Part shown: positions 51,151 to 60,204 of the stretch, one piece after another
Position numbering within the stretch: position 1 is the stretch's first letter
Layout of the letters: the number at the start of each line of letters is the position of its first letter
Source: Clostridiales bacterium VE202-21
GTDB lineage: Bacteria; Bacillota; Clostridia; Lachnospirales; Lachnospiraceae
Assembly: GCA_000509105.1 (NCBI GenBank)
Contig: BAIF02000008.1
Span: 1 to 64,000 of the forward strand
DNA length: 64,000 nucleotides
Reading direction: 5' to 3'
Notes under the pieces: generated by a model
The model's database searches: none
The model's input: the letters and a program-made list of their open reading frames with translations, nothing else
What the model was told of the DNA's origin: nothing
Program-made: the position numbers and the translations under genes

Positions 51151-52242
51151 ATGAAAAAAGGTATCGCAGCATTATTATGTGCAACAATGGTATTGGGTCT
51201 AACGGCTTGTGGATCTGATACAAAGGAAACGTCCGGAGAGAAAAAGACAGAAGAAACAGCGGCATCAGAAAGTGTGTCATCCTTGGCGTCAGACGAGGCC
51301 GTAAAAAAGGCCTCAGAGGAGGGGTGGGAGATTGCCGTAGTGCCGAAGGATTCTACAAACCCATGGTTCGTAAGAATGAATACAGGAGTAGAAGAATTTG
51401 CGGATCAGACAGGTGTCAACTGCTACCAGATTGATACAGGTGAAATTGATGCAACGCATCAGGCTCAGATGGTCGAAGATTTGATTGCCCAGGGTGTAGA
51501 TGCAATTTGTGTGGTTCCTGTAGATGTGCAATCCATGGATGTGGTACTTAAAAAAGCCCAGGATGCAGGAATTGTAGTAATCGCCCATGAAGGCGCAGAA
51601 CTGAAAAATGTAGACTATGACATCGAGGCTTTTTCGAATGCAGGGTATGGCGCTTTTATTATGCAGAATCTTGCAGAAGCGATGGGAGAAGAAGGTGTGT
51701 ATACCACTATGGTGGCATCGTTGACAAACGGCTCACATAATGAGTGGGCGGATGCTGCAGTTGAATATCAGAAAGAACACTATCCTAAGATGACTCTGCT
51801 GGAAGAAAATCCGCGTGTGGAATCAAATGATAATGGAGACACAGCATACAATGCAGCAAAAGAACTGATTAAGACCTATCCGGATCTGAAGGGTATTTTA
51901 GGTACTTCTTCCTACGACGCACCGGGTGTCGCAAGAGCAATCCAGGAGCTGGGACTGCAGGATAAATTCTTTACTACAGGGACAGGCATGCCGGCAGATA
52001 ATGCGGAGCTGCTTAAATCGGGTATTATTAAATCTCTGACGTTATGGGATCCGGCCATGTCCGGCGAAGCTATGGTTTCACTGGCTTGTAAAGTCCTGGC
52101 GGGAGAGAGTATCACAACACCATTAAACCTGAATGTAGACGGATATACAGAGATGTCCGAACGAGAAGGTTCTAAAACCGTACTGGAAGGCCAGGGCTGG
52201 ATCACAATTGATGCAGACAATGTAGATAGTTTTGGTTTCTAA
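51151..52242 (+). CDS. Sugar ABC transporter, substrate-binding lipoprotein
   Basis: A 363-aa extracellular binding protein of the RbsB-like cluster. Signal peptide with lipobox GLTAC ends near residue 20, followed by a Ser/Thr/Glu-rich linker. IAVVPKDSTNPWFVRMNTGVE is the typical first strand and loop for sugar binding. AAAGGAGG precedes the ATG. It is the first gene of the LacI-regulated transporter operon. Confidence 0.9.
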   Translation: MKKGIAALLCATMVLGLTACGSDTKETSGEKKTEETAASESVSSLASDEAVKKASEEGWEIAVVPKDSTNPWFVRMNTGVEEFADQTGVNCYQIDTGEIDATHQAQMVEDLIAQGVDAICVVPVDVQSMDVVLKKAQDAGIVVIAHEGAELKNVDYDIEAFSNAGYGAFIMQNLAEAMGEEGVYTTMVASLTNGSHNEWADAAVEYQKEHYPKMTLLEENPRVESNDNGDTAYNAAKELIKTYPDLKGILGTSSYDAPGVARAIQELGLQDKFFTTGTGMPADNAELLKSGIIKSLTLWDPAMSGEAMVSLACKVLAGESITTPLNLNVDGYTEMSEREGSKTVLEGQGWITIDADNVDSFGF

Positions 52243-52252
52243 TAAACTTTGA

Positions 52253-52290
52253 GAATCGGAGCGCCGTTTCGGCGGCGGTTCGATTCTTTT
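52253..52290 (+). other. Hairpin between binding-protein and ATPase genes
   Basis: GAATCG...GCGCCG pairs imperfectly with GGCGGCGGTTCGATTC and is followed by TTTT. It probably works as a partial terminator that lowers expression of the ATPase and permeases relative to the binding protein. Confidence 0.65.
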
Positions 52291-52312
52291 AAAAGCGAAG
52301 AGGAGGACGCAT

Positions 52313-53797
52313 ATGTCAGAGTGTTTGTTAAAGGCAGAGCATATTCAAATATCATTTGGAAGTGTTCATGCACTCAAAGATGTTTCATTGGAAATCGTTC
52401 CTGGAGAAATTCATTGTCTGGCAGGTGAAAACGGCTGCGGGAAATCTACACTTATTAAAATCATCTCGGGTGTACACCAGCGCAGCGGGGGGACCATCGA
52501 ATTTGATGGGAAAAAACTGGAAAAGATTACACCAATTGACGCAATCAATATGGGGATTCAGGTTATTTATCAGGATTTCTCTTTATTCCCTAATTTGACT
52601 GTAGCAGAAAACCTGGCATTAAATTCAGAATTAGCATCAGGCAAAAAAACAATCAGTTGGAAGAACGTAAGGAAAATCGCGGAAGAAGCAATTAAAAAAA
52701 TCAATATGGATATTGATTTGGATGAAAAAGTAAGCCGTTTATCTGTTGCCCAAAAACAAATGGTAGCAATCAGCAGAGCGCTTATGTTCAATGCAAAATT
52801 GATTATAATGGACGAACCAACGACTGCATTGACTAAAAAAGAAGTAGATGCACTATTCAAAATCATATTAAAACTGAAAGAACAAGGGATTGCAATTCTC
52901 TTTATCAGCCATAAATTAAATGAAGTATTTGAAATATCAGACCGGTTTACAATCTTTAGAAATGGAGAGATGGTGGCAACTGGAAGAACGGATGAATTAG
53001 ATGATAAGAAATTTACCTACTATATGACAGGACGTGAATTCGCAGACAAAACTTTTGTTCCTGAAAAGGTGACAGATACACCTATTTTTGAACTAAGGAA
53101 TCTTTCTTTGGAAGGTTCATTTAAAAATATCAGCCTTACTTTACGGGGCGGTGAAATCCTGGGGATTACAGGTCTTCTGGACTCAGGCCGTACGGAACTT
53201 GCGCTGTCTATGTTTGGGCTGAAGCCCGCTACATCGGGGGAGATCATCCGAAATGGAAAACCTGTAAAAATCACAAATCCGAGAGAGGCCATTGCCAACA
53301 AAATAGGATATGTACCAGAAGACCGTCTGTCGGAAGGGTTGTTTTTACAGAGATCCATTGGTGACAATATTATTATTTCTGAGATCGATTCTTTAAAGAA
53401 GAAAAATGGCCAGTTTGATCTGAAAAAAAGAGATGAAGAAGTAGACCGATGGGTAAAAGAATTCGAGATAAAAACAAAGAATCCGGATAATCCCGCAACC
53501 ACCTTATCAGGCGGAAACCAGCAGCGCATAGTTTTGGCAAAATGGCTGGCATGTAATCCGGATGTTCTGATCTTAAATGGCCCGACAGTCGGTGTCGATA
53601 TTGGATCGAAACATGATATTCATGCAATCCTTCAGCGATTAGCCCAAAAAGGCCTGGGTGTTATTATTATTTCTGATGATCTCCCGGAAGTAATACAGAA
53701 CTGTTCACGCCTTTTAGTCATCAAAGAAGGTTCTATAGTTGCCGAATATGATACTCAGCAGGTAAAAGAACAGATGATTATTGATGCAATGATGTAA
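52313..53797 (+). CDS. Sugar ABC transporter, double ATPase
   Basis: A 494-aa RbsA/MglA-type protein. Domain 1 has Walker A GENGCGKST (near residue 38) and Walker B IIMDEPTTAL. Domain 2 has the degenerate GLLDSGRTE and the signature LSGGNQQR; its Walker B reads ILNGPTVGVD, with Asn-Gly in place of Asp-Glu, so this domain may not hydrolyse ATP. GAGGAGG precedes the ATG. Confidence 0.93.
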   Translation: MSECLLKAEHIQISFGSVHALKDVSLEIVPGEIHCLAGENGCGKSTLIKIISGVHQRSGGTIEFDGKKLEKITPIDAINMGIQVIYQDFSLFPNLTVAENLALNSELASGKKTISWKNVRKIAEEAIKKINMDIDLDEKVSRLSVAQKQMVAISRALMFNAKLIIMDEPTTALTKKEVDALFKIILKLKEQGIAILFISHKLNEVFEISDRFTIFRNGEMVATGRTDELDDKKFTYYMTGREFADKTFVPEKVTDTPIFELRNLSLEGSFKNISLTLRGGEILGITGLLDSGRTELALSMFGLKPATSGEIIRNGKPVKITNPREAIANKIGYVPEDRLSEGLFLQRSIGDNIIISEIDSLKKKNGQFDLKKRDEEVDRWVKEFEIKTKNPDNPATTLSGGNQQRIVLAKWLACNPDVLILNGPTVGVDIGSKHDIHAILQRLAQKGLGVIIISDDLPEVIQNCSRLLVIKEGSIVAEYDTQQVKEQMIIDAMM

Positions 53798-53809
53798 GGA
53801 GACAGGCGA

Positions 53810-54832
53810 ATGAATAAAAAATTAAAATCAACATTTAAATCCAATGAAATATACATATTTTTCATTATAATTGCGTTAGGAATCTTGGTGCAGATTCGCT
53901 CGGGACAGTTTTTTACCGGAAATAATATGGTGGATTTGTTAAGTGCGATGATTGTACCCGGAATGTTTGCGGTGGCGGAATTCTTAGCGATCATTGCCGG
54001 AGGCATTGATGTATCTTTTCCGGCATTGGCTTCTCTGTCTGCATATGCATCCACCAGGATTTTGCTGGACCAGAATTATGGCGGCAATGTGGTTCTGGCT
54101 TTTGTGATTGCCATGGCGATTGGCGCGCTGTTAGGCGCTGTAAATGGTTTTCTGATTGGTTATCTGAATCTCAATGCTATGATCGTTACATTAGGTACTT
54201 CCAGCGTATTTCAGGGATTCATGCAGGGAGCACTGCGGGCAAAACAGTTATCTGTTATACCAGCTGGTATGAAAGAATTTGGGACAAATTCGTTTATCAC
54301 AGCAACAAACAAAACGAATAACCTGACTTCCATCCTGCCCTACACTTTTATTATTTTGTTGATTGTTTGTGCAGCGATGTTCCTTATCCTGCGGTATACG
54401 ATTTTTGGACGTGGTATCTATGCGATCGGAGGGAATCCGGTCAGCGCACATACGGTAGGATTCAATGTAAAACGAACAAAATTTTTCATGTATATTATCA
54501 TTGGCATGATTGCAGCAGCAGGCGGTATCTGCCGTGTATGTATGATGCAGCAGATGCACCCGACCAACATGCTTGGAATGGAAATGAATATTATTGCAGG
54601 TGTTGTGCTTGGCGGAGTTGCGCTGACTGGCGGGGCCGGAACCCTGATCGGATGCATACTGGGTACATTTTTGATTATACTGGTTCAGAACTCCATGATT
54701 CTCCTGGGCGTGCCGACTACATGGAGTAACGTGTTTGTTGGAATCGTAATTGTTGTGGGCGTGGCATTAAGTGCATACCAGTCTATCAGGACTGAAAAAG
54801 CAAAAAGTAAGATGGTAAAGGAGGCAGCATAA
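53810..54832 (+). CDS. Sugar ABC transporter, permease 1
   Basis: A 340-aa RbsC-like membrane protein with about ten helices. EFLAIIAGGIDVSFPALASL and IGGNPVSAHTVGFNV (ATPase contact loop) are seen. The last base of its stop is the first base of the second permease gene, so the two are translated together and probably form a heterodimer. Confidence 0.92.
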   Translation: MNKKLKSTFKSNEIYIFFIIIALGILVQIRSGQFFTGNNMVDLLSAMIVPGMFAVAEFLAIIAGGIDVSFPALASLSAYASTRILLDQNYGGNVVLAFVIAMAIGALLGAVNGFLIGYLNLNAMIVTLGTSSVFQGFMQGALRAKQLSVIPAGMKEFGTNSFITATNKTNNLTSILPYTFIILLIVCAAMFLILRYTIFGRGIYAIGGNPVSAHTVGFNVKRTKFFMYIIIGMIAAAGGICRVCMMQQMHPTNMLGMEMNIIAGVVLGGVALTGGAGTLIGCILGTFLIILVQNSMILLGVPTTWSNVFVGIVIVVGVALSAYQSIRTEKAKSKMVKEAA

Positions 54833-55824
54833 TGGAGAGAGTAAAATGTTTTTATTCAAAAAACCGGGAAGTGAGCCGTCTTTTTATTATTATGATTGCC
54901 TGGCTGATCTTTATGCTGCTGACACAGGCCGGTAAGTTTTTTACAGGTGCAAATTTCCTGACTATGGCAGGACAGTTCCCGGAGTATGGCCTGATGGCAT
55001 TAGGAGGCATGCTCTGCATGATGACCGGAGGAATTGATTTATCAGTAGTTGGAACAGCCAATATGACAACGATTATCAGTGTCTACGTGCTGAACTGGAT
55101 TTTTGGTGTAGACGGAACGATGCCGGCAGGCTTCTCTGTTGTGATATTTCTGATTGCCATACTTACCGGCTGTGTGATAGGGGCTTTTAATGGTTTTCTG
55201 ATTTCGGAATTAAAGGTGCCGCCTATTTTGGCCACCTTAGGAGTAAATCAGCTGATTACCGGTTTGTGTATTGTTATTACAGGGGGGGCGGCTGTATCTT
55301 CCTTCCCAAAACAATTTTGCGATATTTTTTCAACGAATTTGTTTGGCATTATTCCGGTTCGTGTAATTGTCTTCATACTGGCGGCTGTTATGATCTGGTT
55401 TATGCTGGAGAGAAGTACCTATGGGACGAAATTGAGGTTATATGGATCAAGCGCGCATGTAGCGGAGTTTTCCGGAATAAACACAAAGAAATTAGTTTTT
55501 AAAACCTATATGGCTTCGGCTGTTTGTGCCTCTGTAGGCGGTCTGATGATGCTTAGTACATACGCATCTGCAAGAGCAGATTATGGGAGTAATTATACCA
55601 TGCAGTCAATTCTGCTGATTGTGTTGGGCGGTGTCAGCCCGAATGGCGGGAAAGGCAGATTATCTGGTGTGGCTGCGGCAATCATTCTTTTAAAATTTAT
55701 AGAATCAGGTATTAACCGTTTCAGAAGCGTTTCCACATACTATGTAACACTGATTTGGGGCGCGGTTTTAATCCTGGCTCTTGTAATAGATTATTTTAGC
55801 GCACGTCCTAAAAAAGTAAAATAG
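54832..55824 (+). CDS. Sugar ABC transporter, permease 2
   Basis: A 330-aa RbsC-like membrane protein with about ten helices. MLCMMTGGIDLSVVGTANMT and YGSSAHVAEFSGINTKKL match the family. It begins on the last base of permease 1. Two distinct permeases distinguish this importer from the one in the hydantoin cluster. Confidence 0.92.
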   Translation: MERVKCFYSKNREVSRLFIIMIAWLIFMLLTQAGKFFTGANFLTMAGQFPEYGLMALGGMLCMMTGGIDLSVVGTANMTTIISVYVLNWIFGVDGTMPAGFSVVIFLIAILTGCVIGAFNGFLISELKVPPILATLGVNQLITGLCIVITGGAAVSSFPKQFCDIFSTNLFGIIPVRVIVFILAAVMIWFMLERSTYGTKLRLYGSSAHVAEFSGINTKKLVFKTYMASAVCASVGGLMMLSTYASARADYGSNYTMQSILLIVLGGVSPNGGKGRLSGVAAAIILLKFIESGINRFRSVSTYYVTLIWGAVLILALVIDYFSARPKKVK

Positions 55825-55839
55825 TATGGGAGAATAACT

Positions 55840-56187
55840 ATGAGCAGAAAAGTTTTTGGGCAGATTGGCCGGCTTAAAAAAGATAAAATCCAGGAGTATA
55901 GAAAGCTGCATATGGATGATGTACATACACCGCATTGGGAAGGGGTGCTGCGCATGATTCATGACTGCAATATACGGAACTACAGAATCTTTATGAAAGA
56001 TGATTTAGTTTTTGGATATTTTGAATATGTTGGAGACGACTATGAGGCAGATATGGCAAAGATGGAAGCTGATGAAGTAACCAGGCAGTGGTGGAAACTT
56101 ACGCGCCCCTGTTTTACAGAATATTCAGCTTCCAGTAAGGAAGCATTTTATGAGGACATGGATCAGATCTTTGATTTTGCAGAATAG
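55840..56187 (+). CDS. L-rhamnose mutarotase family protein (RhaM/DUF718)
   Basis: A 115-aa protein of the RhaM family, which interconverts the anomers of L-rhamnose or a related sugar. FGQIGRLKKDKIQEYRKLHM holds the conserved His, and FGYFEYVGDDYEADMAKM and the C-terminal WWKLTRP complete the ferredoxin-like fold. AGAATAAC leads to the ATG, so the ribosome site is weak. Its place after the transporter suggests a sugar with slow ring opening, possibly a 6-deoxyhexose or pentose. Confidence 0.88.
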   Translation: MSRKVFGQIGRLKKDKIQEYRKLHMDDVHTPHWEGVLRMIHDCNIRNYRIFMKDDLVFGYFEYVGDDYEADMAKMEADEVTRQWWKLTRPCFTEYSASSKEAFYEDMDQIFDFAE

Positions 56188-56205
56188 AAAGTAGAGGCGA
56201 TTATA

Positions 56206-56790
56206 ATGAAAACAATTAAAGACAAACAGATTCTTGTTGGAGCAGATTTTGCAGGATTTCCATTAAAGGAGGCAGTTGTAGCTCATTTGAAGGAATATGG
56301 ATGGACCGTAACAGATGTAGGGGTTCAGTCTGAGGATGACAGTAACACAGAATTAATGTTTCACAGAATTGGACTTCGTGTTGGTTCCATGATATCGGAA
56401 AGAGAATTTGAACGCGCATTAATTTTTTGCGGAACTGGGATGGGGATCCATATTGCGGCTAGCAAGTGTCCGGGGGTATTTTCCGGCGTGGTGGAAAGTG
56501 TACCGGCGGCACTTCGTGCGATTACAGGGAACGGAGTAAATGTACTGGCAATGGGAGCCTTTTATGTAGCACCTAAGATGGGATGTGATATTGCAGATGC
56601 GTATCTGAGTAATAATCTGGGTGATGGGTATGAGTGGTGGCCCAATTTTTATGAATTTCATAAACTTGCGTGTGATGAACTGAACAGCTTTGATTATAAC
56701 AGATATAAAGAAAGCGGGTATAAACTTGAACATTTGGGAGATTATCCTTTAGAGCTGATGCAGGATCCGAGGCTTTTCGGCTGCAGGTAG
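56206..56790 (+). CDS. RpiB/LacAB-like sugar isomerase, extended form
   Basis: A 194-aa protein of the RpiB/LacAB family. The catalytic Cys is in LIFCGTGMGIHIAAS (near residue 76). The N-terminal DHAG reads DFAG. The C-terminus is about 45 residues longer than RpiB (from EWWPNFYEFHKLACDEL). The gene ends the LacI-linked operon; no sugar kinase is present, so the substrate may be a free sugar or be phosphorylated by an enzyme coded elsewhere. Confidence 0.85.
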   Translation: MKTIKDKQILVGADFAGFPLKEAVVAHLKEYGWTVTDVGVQSEDDSNTELMFHRIGLRVGSMISEREFERALIFCGTGMGIHIAASKCPGVFSGVVESVPAALRAITGNGVNVLAMGAFYVAPKMGCDIADAYLSNNLGDGYEWWPNFYEFHKLACDELNSFDYNRYKESGYKLEHLGDYPLELMQDPRLFGCR

Positions 56791-56833
56791 AAATGAGAAA
56801 AATTATATACTTTAGAACAATAGAAAAGGTTTG

Positions 56834-56895
56834 ATATGCTCCCTTCCGGGCAGCAAGTTGAAGTAATAAGGACTTGCGCTTGGGAGGGAGCATAT
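56834..56895 (+). terminator. Long nested hairpin after the LacI-linked operon
   Basis: ATATGCTCCC pairs with GGGAGCATAT at the base, extended by CTTCC/GGGAGG-type pairs, and an inner stem GCAAGT/ACTTGC lies within the loop. TTTTAT follows. It is probably the terminator of the operon, but the nested form would also suit a small structured RNA. Confidence 0.65.
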
Positions 56896-56928
56896 TTTAT
56901 GGGAAGAAATAGCAGGGGAGCGGCAGAG

Positions 56929-56995
56929 AGTATAAAAATACACCCCTAAAGTATAAAAAACGACTCTTATAAGGCAACTGGAATCCGTATATAAT
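56929..56995 (+). promoter_or_regulatory. Activator-dependent promoter with 21-bp-spaced direct repeats
   Basis: AGTATAAAAA occurs at 56929-56938 and 56950-56959, exactly 21 bases apart, a spacing typical of AraC-type activators. TATAAT (56990-56995) is a good -10 box, with no matching -35 box. The two-component system beginning at 62739 (YesM type, whose partner is an AraC-like regulator) is the likely controller. Confidence 0.6.
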
Positions 56996-57065
56996 AGATT
57001 CAGGATATCCGAAGAAGAAACTCATTTAGCAGTGAAAAAGTGAAAAGTACGTGGGAGGGTTCATC

Positions 57066-58385
57066 ATGAAAAGAAGATTAAAAAAATTGGCCGCTTTTGG
57101 TTTGGCAGCAGTTATGACAACTGGTTTGCTGGCAGGCTGCGGCAACGGACAGGCCGGCAGTGAGAAAACAGATTCCAAGGAAGCGGATAAGTCAGCAAAA
57201 AAAGAGACTACGCTGGAGGTCGAGGTTATCTATACGGGTCAGCCGTTGGATCAGTTCCGGGAAGTTCTGGATGGATTCACAGAAGAGACAGGAATTGGAA
57301 TTGAATTGGTTACACCGGGTTCAGATTATGAGGCTGTTATGAAAACAAGGATGGCATCCGGAGAAATGCCGGATGTTTTTGTGACACACGGCTGGTCTAT
57401 TGCAAGGTATAAGGAATACCTGACAGCCTTGAATGACGAAGAGTGGTACGACAGAATTGATGATCCGGTTCTGCCGATTATTTCTGACGAAGACGGCAGC
57501 ATATACGTACTGCCTGTCAGCCAGGTGACAAACGGTGTTGTATATAATAAGACAGTGCTTGAGAATGCGGGAGTAAATGTCGGCGATATCCGCACTATGG
57601 ACGATTTTAAAGATGCCTGTGAGAAGATTAAAGCTTCCGGCGTTACCCCATTTTTTGTGGGAGGAAAAGACACCTGGACTGCAGCGGTTCTCTATAATGC
57701 GATGGCGCCGGCATTTTATACCACAGAAGGCTGTAAATACCCATCAGGTGAGGAACTGAAAGATGGAACCTTCGACTGGGATACAAAAGGAAGCTGTGTT
57801 TTGGAAGAAATCGCAGATATGGTACAGGCTGGTTACTTTAACAAAGACCTTGTTACGGCTGATAATGCGGCAACCCTTACAGCTTTGGGTGAAGATGCCT
57901 GTGGATTTAGTACCGAGGTTGAGATTGTGAAAGTGTTAAACGTAGCTCCGGATGCACAGCTTGGGATTATGCCGATTCCGTGTACGACTGAGGAGGGCAA
58001 ATCCCAGTATATGATTGGGGAAGGAAGCTGCTTTGGAATCTGGAAAGATACAGAAAAGATGGATGAAGCAAAACAGTTTTTAAATTACCTTGCAAAACCG
58101 GAAGTGGCAGACAAGATCATGGAATTGGACGGGGGACTGCCTGCTCTTAAGGATATGAATACGGAAAATGTAAGCTACAAGGCATTTTCAGAAAGCCAGG
58201 AAATCTTTGAAGGTGATATCTTCTACGATAATCTGTTTGACCGGGAATATTTCCCAAGCGGAATGTTTAATGCAGATGCCGATGCAGTGATCGAGGTATT
58301 TATGGACCCAACTGAAAAAGGGATTAACGCCGGACTGCAGCATTTAAAGAGCACGTTCCAGGATAAATATGTAGCAGCAGAGTAA
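57066..58385 (+). CDS. Extracellular solute-binding lipoprotein, family 1 (MalE-like)
   Basis: A 439-aa sugar-binding protein. Signal peptide with lipobox GLLAGC ends near residue 25. The binding fold begins at TLEVEVIYTGQPLDQF, with SGEMPDVFVTHG and GIWKDTEKMDEAKQFLNYL as family segments. GGGAGGG precedes the ATG at 57066; an upstream in-frame GTG falls before that site. It brings an oligosaccharide or glycoside to the two permeases that follow. No ATPase gene is in the operon, so a shared MsmX-type ATPase must serve it. Confidence 0.9.
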   Translation: MKRRLKKLAAFGLAAVMTTGLLAGCGNGQAGSEKTDSKEADKSAKKETTLEVEVIYTGQPLDQFREVLDGFTEETGIGIELVTPGSDYEAVMKTRMASGEMPDVFVTHGWSIARYKEYLTALNDEEWYDRIDDPVLPIISDEDGSIYVLPVSQVTNGVVYNKTVLENAGVNVGDIRTMDDFKDACEKIKASGVTPFFVGGKDTWTAAVLYNAMAPAFYTTEGCKYPSGEELKDGTFDWDTKGSCVLEEIADMVQAGYFNKDLVTADNAATLTALGEDACGFSTEVEIVKVLNVAPDAQLGIMPIPCTTEEGKSQYMIGEGSCFGIWKDTEKMDEAKQFLNYLAKPEVADKIMELDGGLPALKDMNTENVSYKAFSESQEIFEGDIFYDNLFDREYFPSGMFNADADAVIEVFMDPTEKGINAGLQHLKSTFQDKYVAAE

Positions 58386-58409
58386 GCGATGTAAAGGAGT
58401 GAAACCAAA

Positions 58410-59279
58410 GTGAGGAAACGAGCAGTAAAAATGAGCTGCTTTTACATTCCGGCCATTTGTCTGATTTTGTTTTTTGTGGTGAGGCCCTTTTGTGAAACGG
58501 TTTATGTATCTTTGTGTAAGTGGAATGGGTATTCGCCGGAAAAAATCTTCATAGGACTTGAAAACTACAAGGAAATGTTTTCGGACAAGCGTCTCCTGAC
58601 GGCATTTATCAATACACTCATATACGGTTTTGTGTCCACTGTGCTTCAGAATATCATCGGATTGGGGGCGGCATTGTTTGTCAATTCCCGTTTTAAGGGC
58701 AATAACCTGATCCGTGTGGTGATCTATATGCCGATTATGATATCAAGCCTGATTATGGGGTACATCATGTATTTCTTTTTAACCTATGACAATGGTGTGC
58801 TCAACGACATTCTGGGGGTATTTGGCAAGGGGGCAGTGGATTGGCTGGCAGACGGAAGGAATGGAGTTCTGTTTATTACCATAATTAACACCTGGCAGTA
58901 CGCGGGATATTGTATGATTATATACCTTTCCGGGCTTCAGAATATCTCGAAAACATATATTGAGGCGGCAGAAATTGATGGAGCAGGCTCATTTGCACGT
59001 TTCCGGTACATTACCCTGCCCATGCTGATTCCGGCCATCACAAGTGCTGTGATGATCGACCTGATCGGCGGACTGAAAATATTTGACGGCATTATATCAT
59101 TAACAAACGGCGGGCCGAATTACAGCACACATTCGATGATGACGTATTTGAACAGCCAGTATTTTCTGGCGGAGAAAGCGGGTTATGCATCTGCCATAGG
59201 TATTACCACTTTTGTTATGATTATGGTGGTCGCTCTGTACAGCAATCACTATTTAGAGAAAAAGAGTATAGAAGCGTAA
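58410..59279 (+). CDS. Sugar ABC transporter permease, MalF/UgpA type
   Basis: A 289-aa membrane protein with six helices. EAAEIDGAGSFARFRYITLPML is the EAA loop that contacts the ATPase. It starts at GTG with AAAGGAG before it. It pairs with the next gene. Confidence 0.93.
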   Translation: MRKRAVKMSCFYIPAICLILFFVVRPFCETVYVSLCKWNGYSPEKIFIGLENYKEMFSDKRLLTAFINTLIYGFVSTVLQNIIGLGAALFVNSRFKGNNLIRVVIYMPIMISSLIMGYIMYFFLTYDNGVLNDILGVFGKGAVDWLADGRNGVLFITIINTWQYAGYCMIIYLSGLQNISKTYIEAAEIDGAGSFARFRYITLPMLIPAITSAVMIDLIGGLKIFDGIISLTNGGPNYSTHSMMTYLNSQYFLAEKAGYASAIGITTFVMIMVVALYSNHYLEKKSIEA

Positions 59280-59300
59280 AGAAAGCGGGACGGTTAACAG

Positions 59301-60140
59301 ATGAAAACAGGAACATTAAAAAAACAGATCAAACAGAATTGGTGGAAGTATCTAGTGGCGGCCGGCATTTTGATTATTTATCTGCTTCCGATTTATGTTG
59401 TAGTAGTTACATCCTTAAAACCTATGACAGATCACACGTCCAGGCTGCTGCCGCCCATGGAACTTCATTGGGAGAATTATATCAGGGCATTTCAAAACAG
59501 CAACATATTGAATGCCATTAAAAATTCCTTTATTATTACAGTTGGAACAGTTATGATTGTAGTGATTGTGGGCTGCCTTGCAGCTTATCCCATGGCGAGG
59601 AATAGAAACCGTCTCAGTAAGACCATGAAGACTTTTGTGCTGGGCGTGATGATGGTGCCGGGAATGTCTATGGTTGTAGGTATTTATTCCACCCTGGTCT
59701 CGATTCACGCGATTTCTACCTACTGGGGAATTATCGCGGTAAGTGCGGCGTTTGGACTGCCGGTGTCCATTTATATGTACAGTAACTTTATTATGGCAAT
59801 CCCGACGTCTCTGGACGAAGCAGCCTATATGGATGGCGCCGGAATTTTAAGGACATTTTTTCAGATCATCCTTCCGCAGCTGAAGCCGGTGACGGCCACG
59901 GTTGTGCTGATGCAGGCGGTTTCAACCTGGAATGAATATGGATATTCCCTCTATATTCTGCAGAAGAAGGAAATGTATAATGTCACTCTGACCGTAAAGC
60001 AGTTTTTCGGGGAGCAGATGAAGGACTTAAACGGTGCAGCTGCCTGTGCGGTGATTGCGATTGTTCCGGTGGTGATTGCCTATTTATTTTTACAGAAATA
60101 TTTTATCCAGGGCAGCCTGGACAGTGCGGTAAAAGGGTAG
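59301..60140 (+). CDS. Sugar ABC transporter permease, MalG/UgpE type
   Basis: A 279-aa membrane protein with six helices. DEAAYMDGAGILRTFFQIIL is the EAA loop. GVMMVPGMSMVVGIYSTL is typical of MalG-type permeases. The start lies 21 bases after the partner permease; GGGACGG is a weak ribosome site. Confidence 0.93.
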   Translation: MKTGTLKKQIKQNWWKYLVAAGILIIYLLPIYVVVVTSLKPMTDHTSRLLPPMELHWENYIRAFQNSNILNAIKNSFIITVGTVMIVVIVGCLAAYPMARNRNRLSKTMKTFVLGVMMVPGMSMVVGIYSTLVSIHAISTYWGIIAVSAAFGLPVSIYMYSNFIMAIPTSLDEAAYMDGAGILRTFFQIILPQLKPVTATVVLMQAVSTWNEYGYSLYILQKKEMYNVTLTVKQFFGEQMKDLNGAAACAVIAIVPVVIAYLFLQKYFIQGSLDSAVKG

Positions 60141-60204
60141 GGAAGAGGAAAGTGTTCCTATCCATGAGCCGTCACAATGAGACACGATACAAGGAGTAAA
60201 TAAG

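Noticed and set aside
56834-56895. Signal recognition particle RNA or riboswitch
   Set aside because: The GGAA-type SRP apex and known riboswitch cores are absent.
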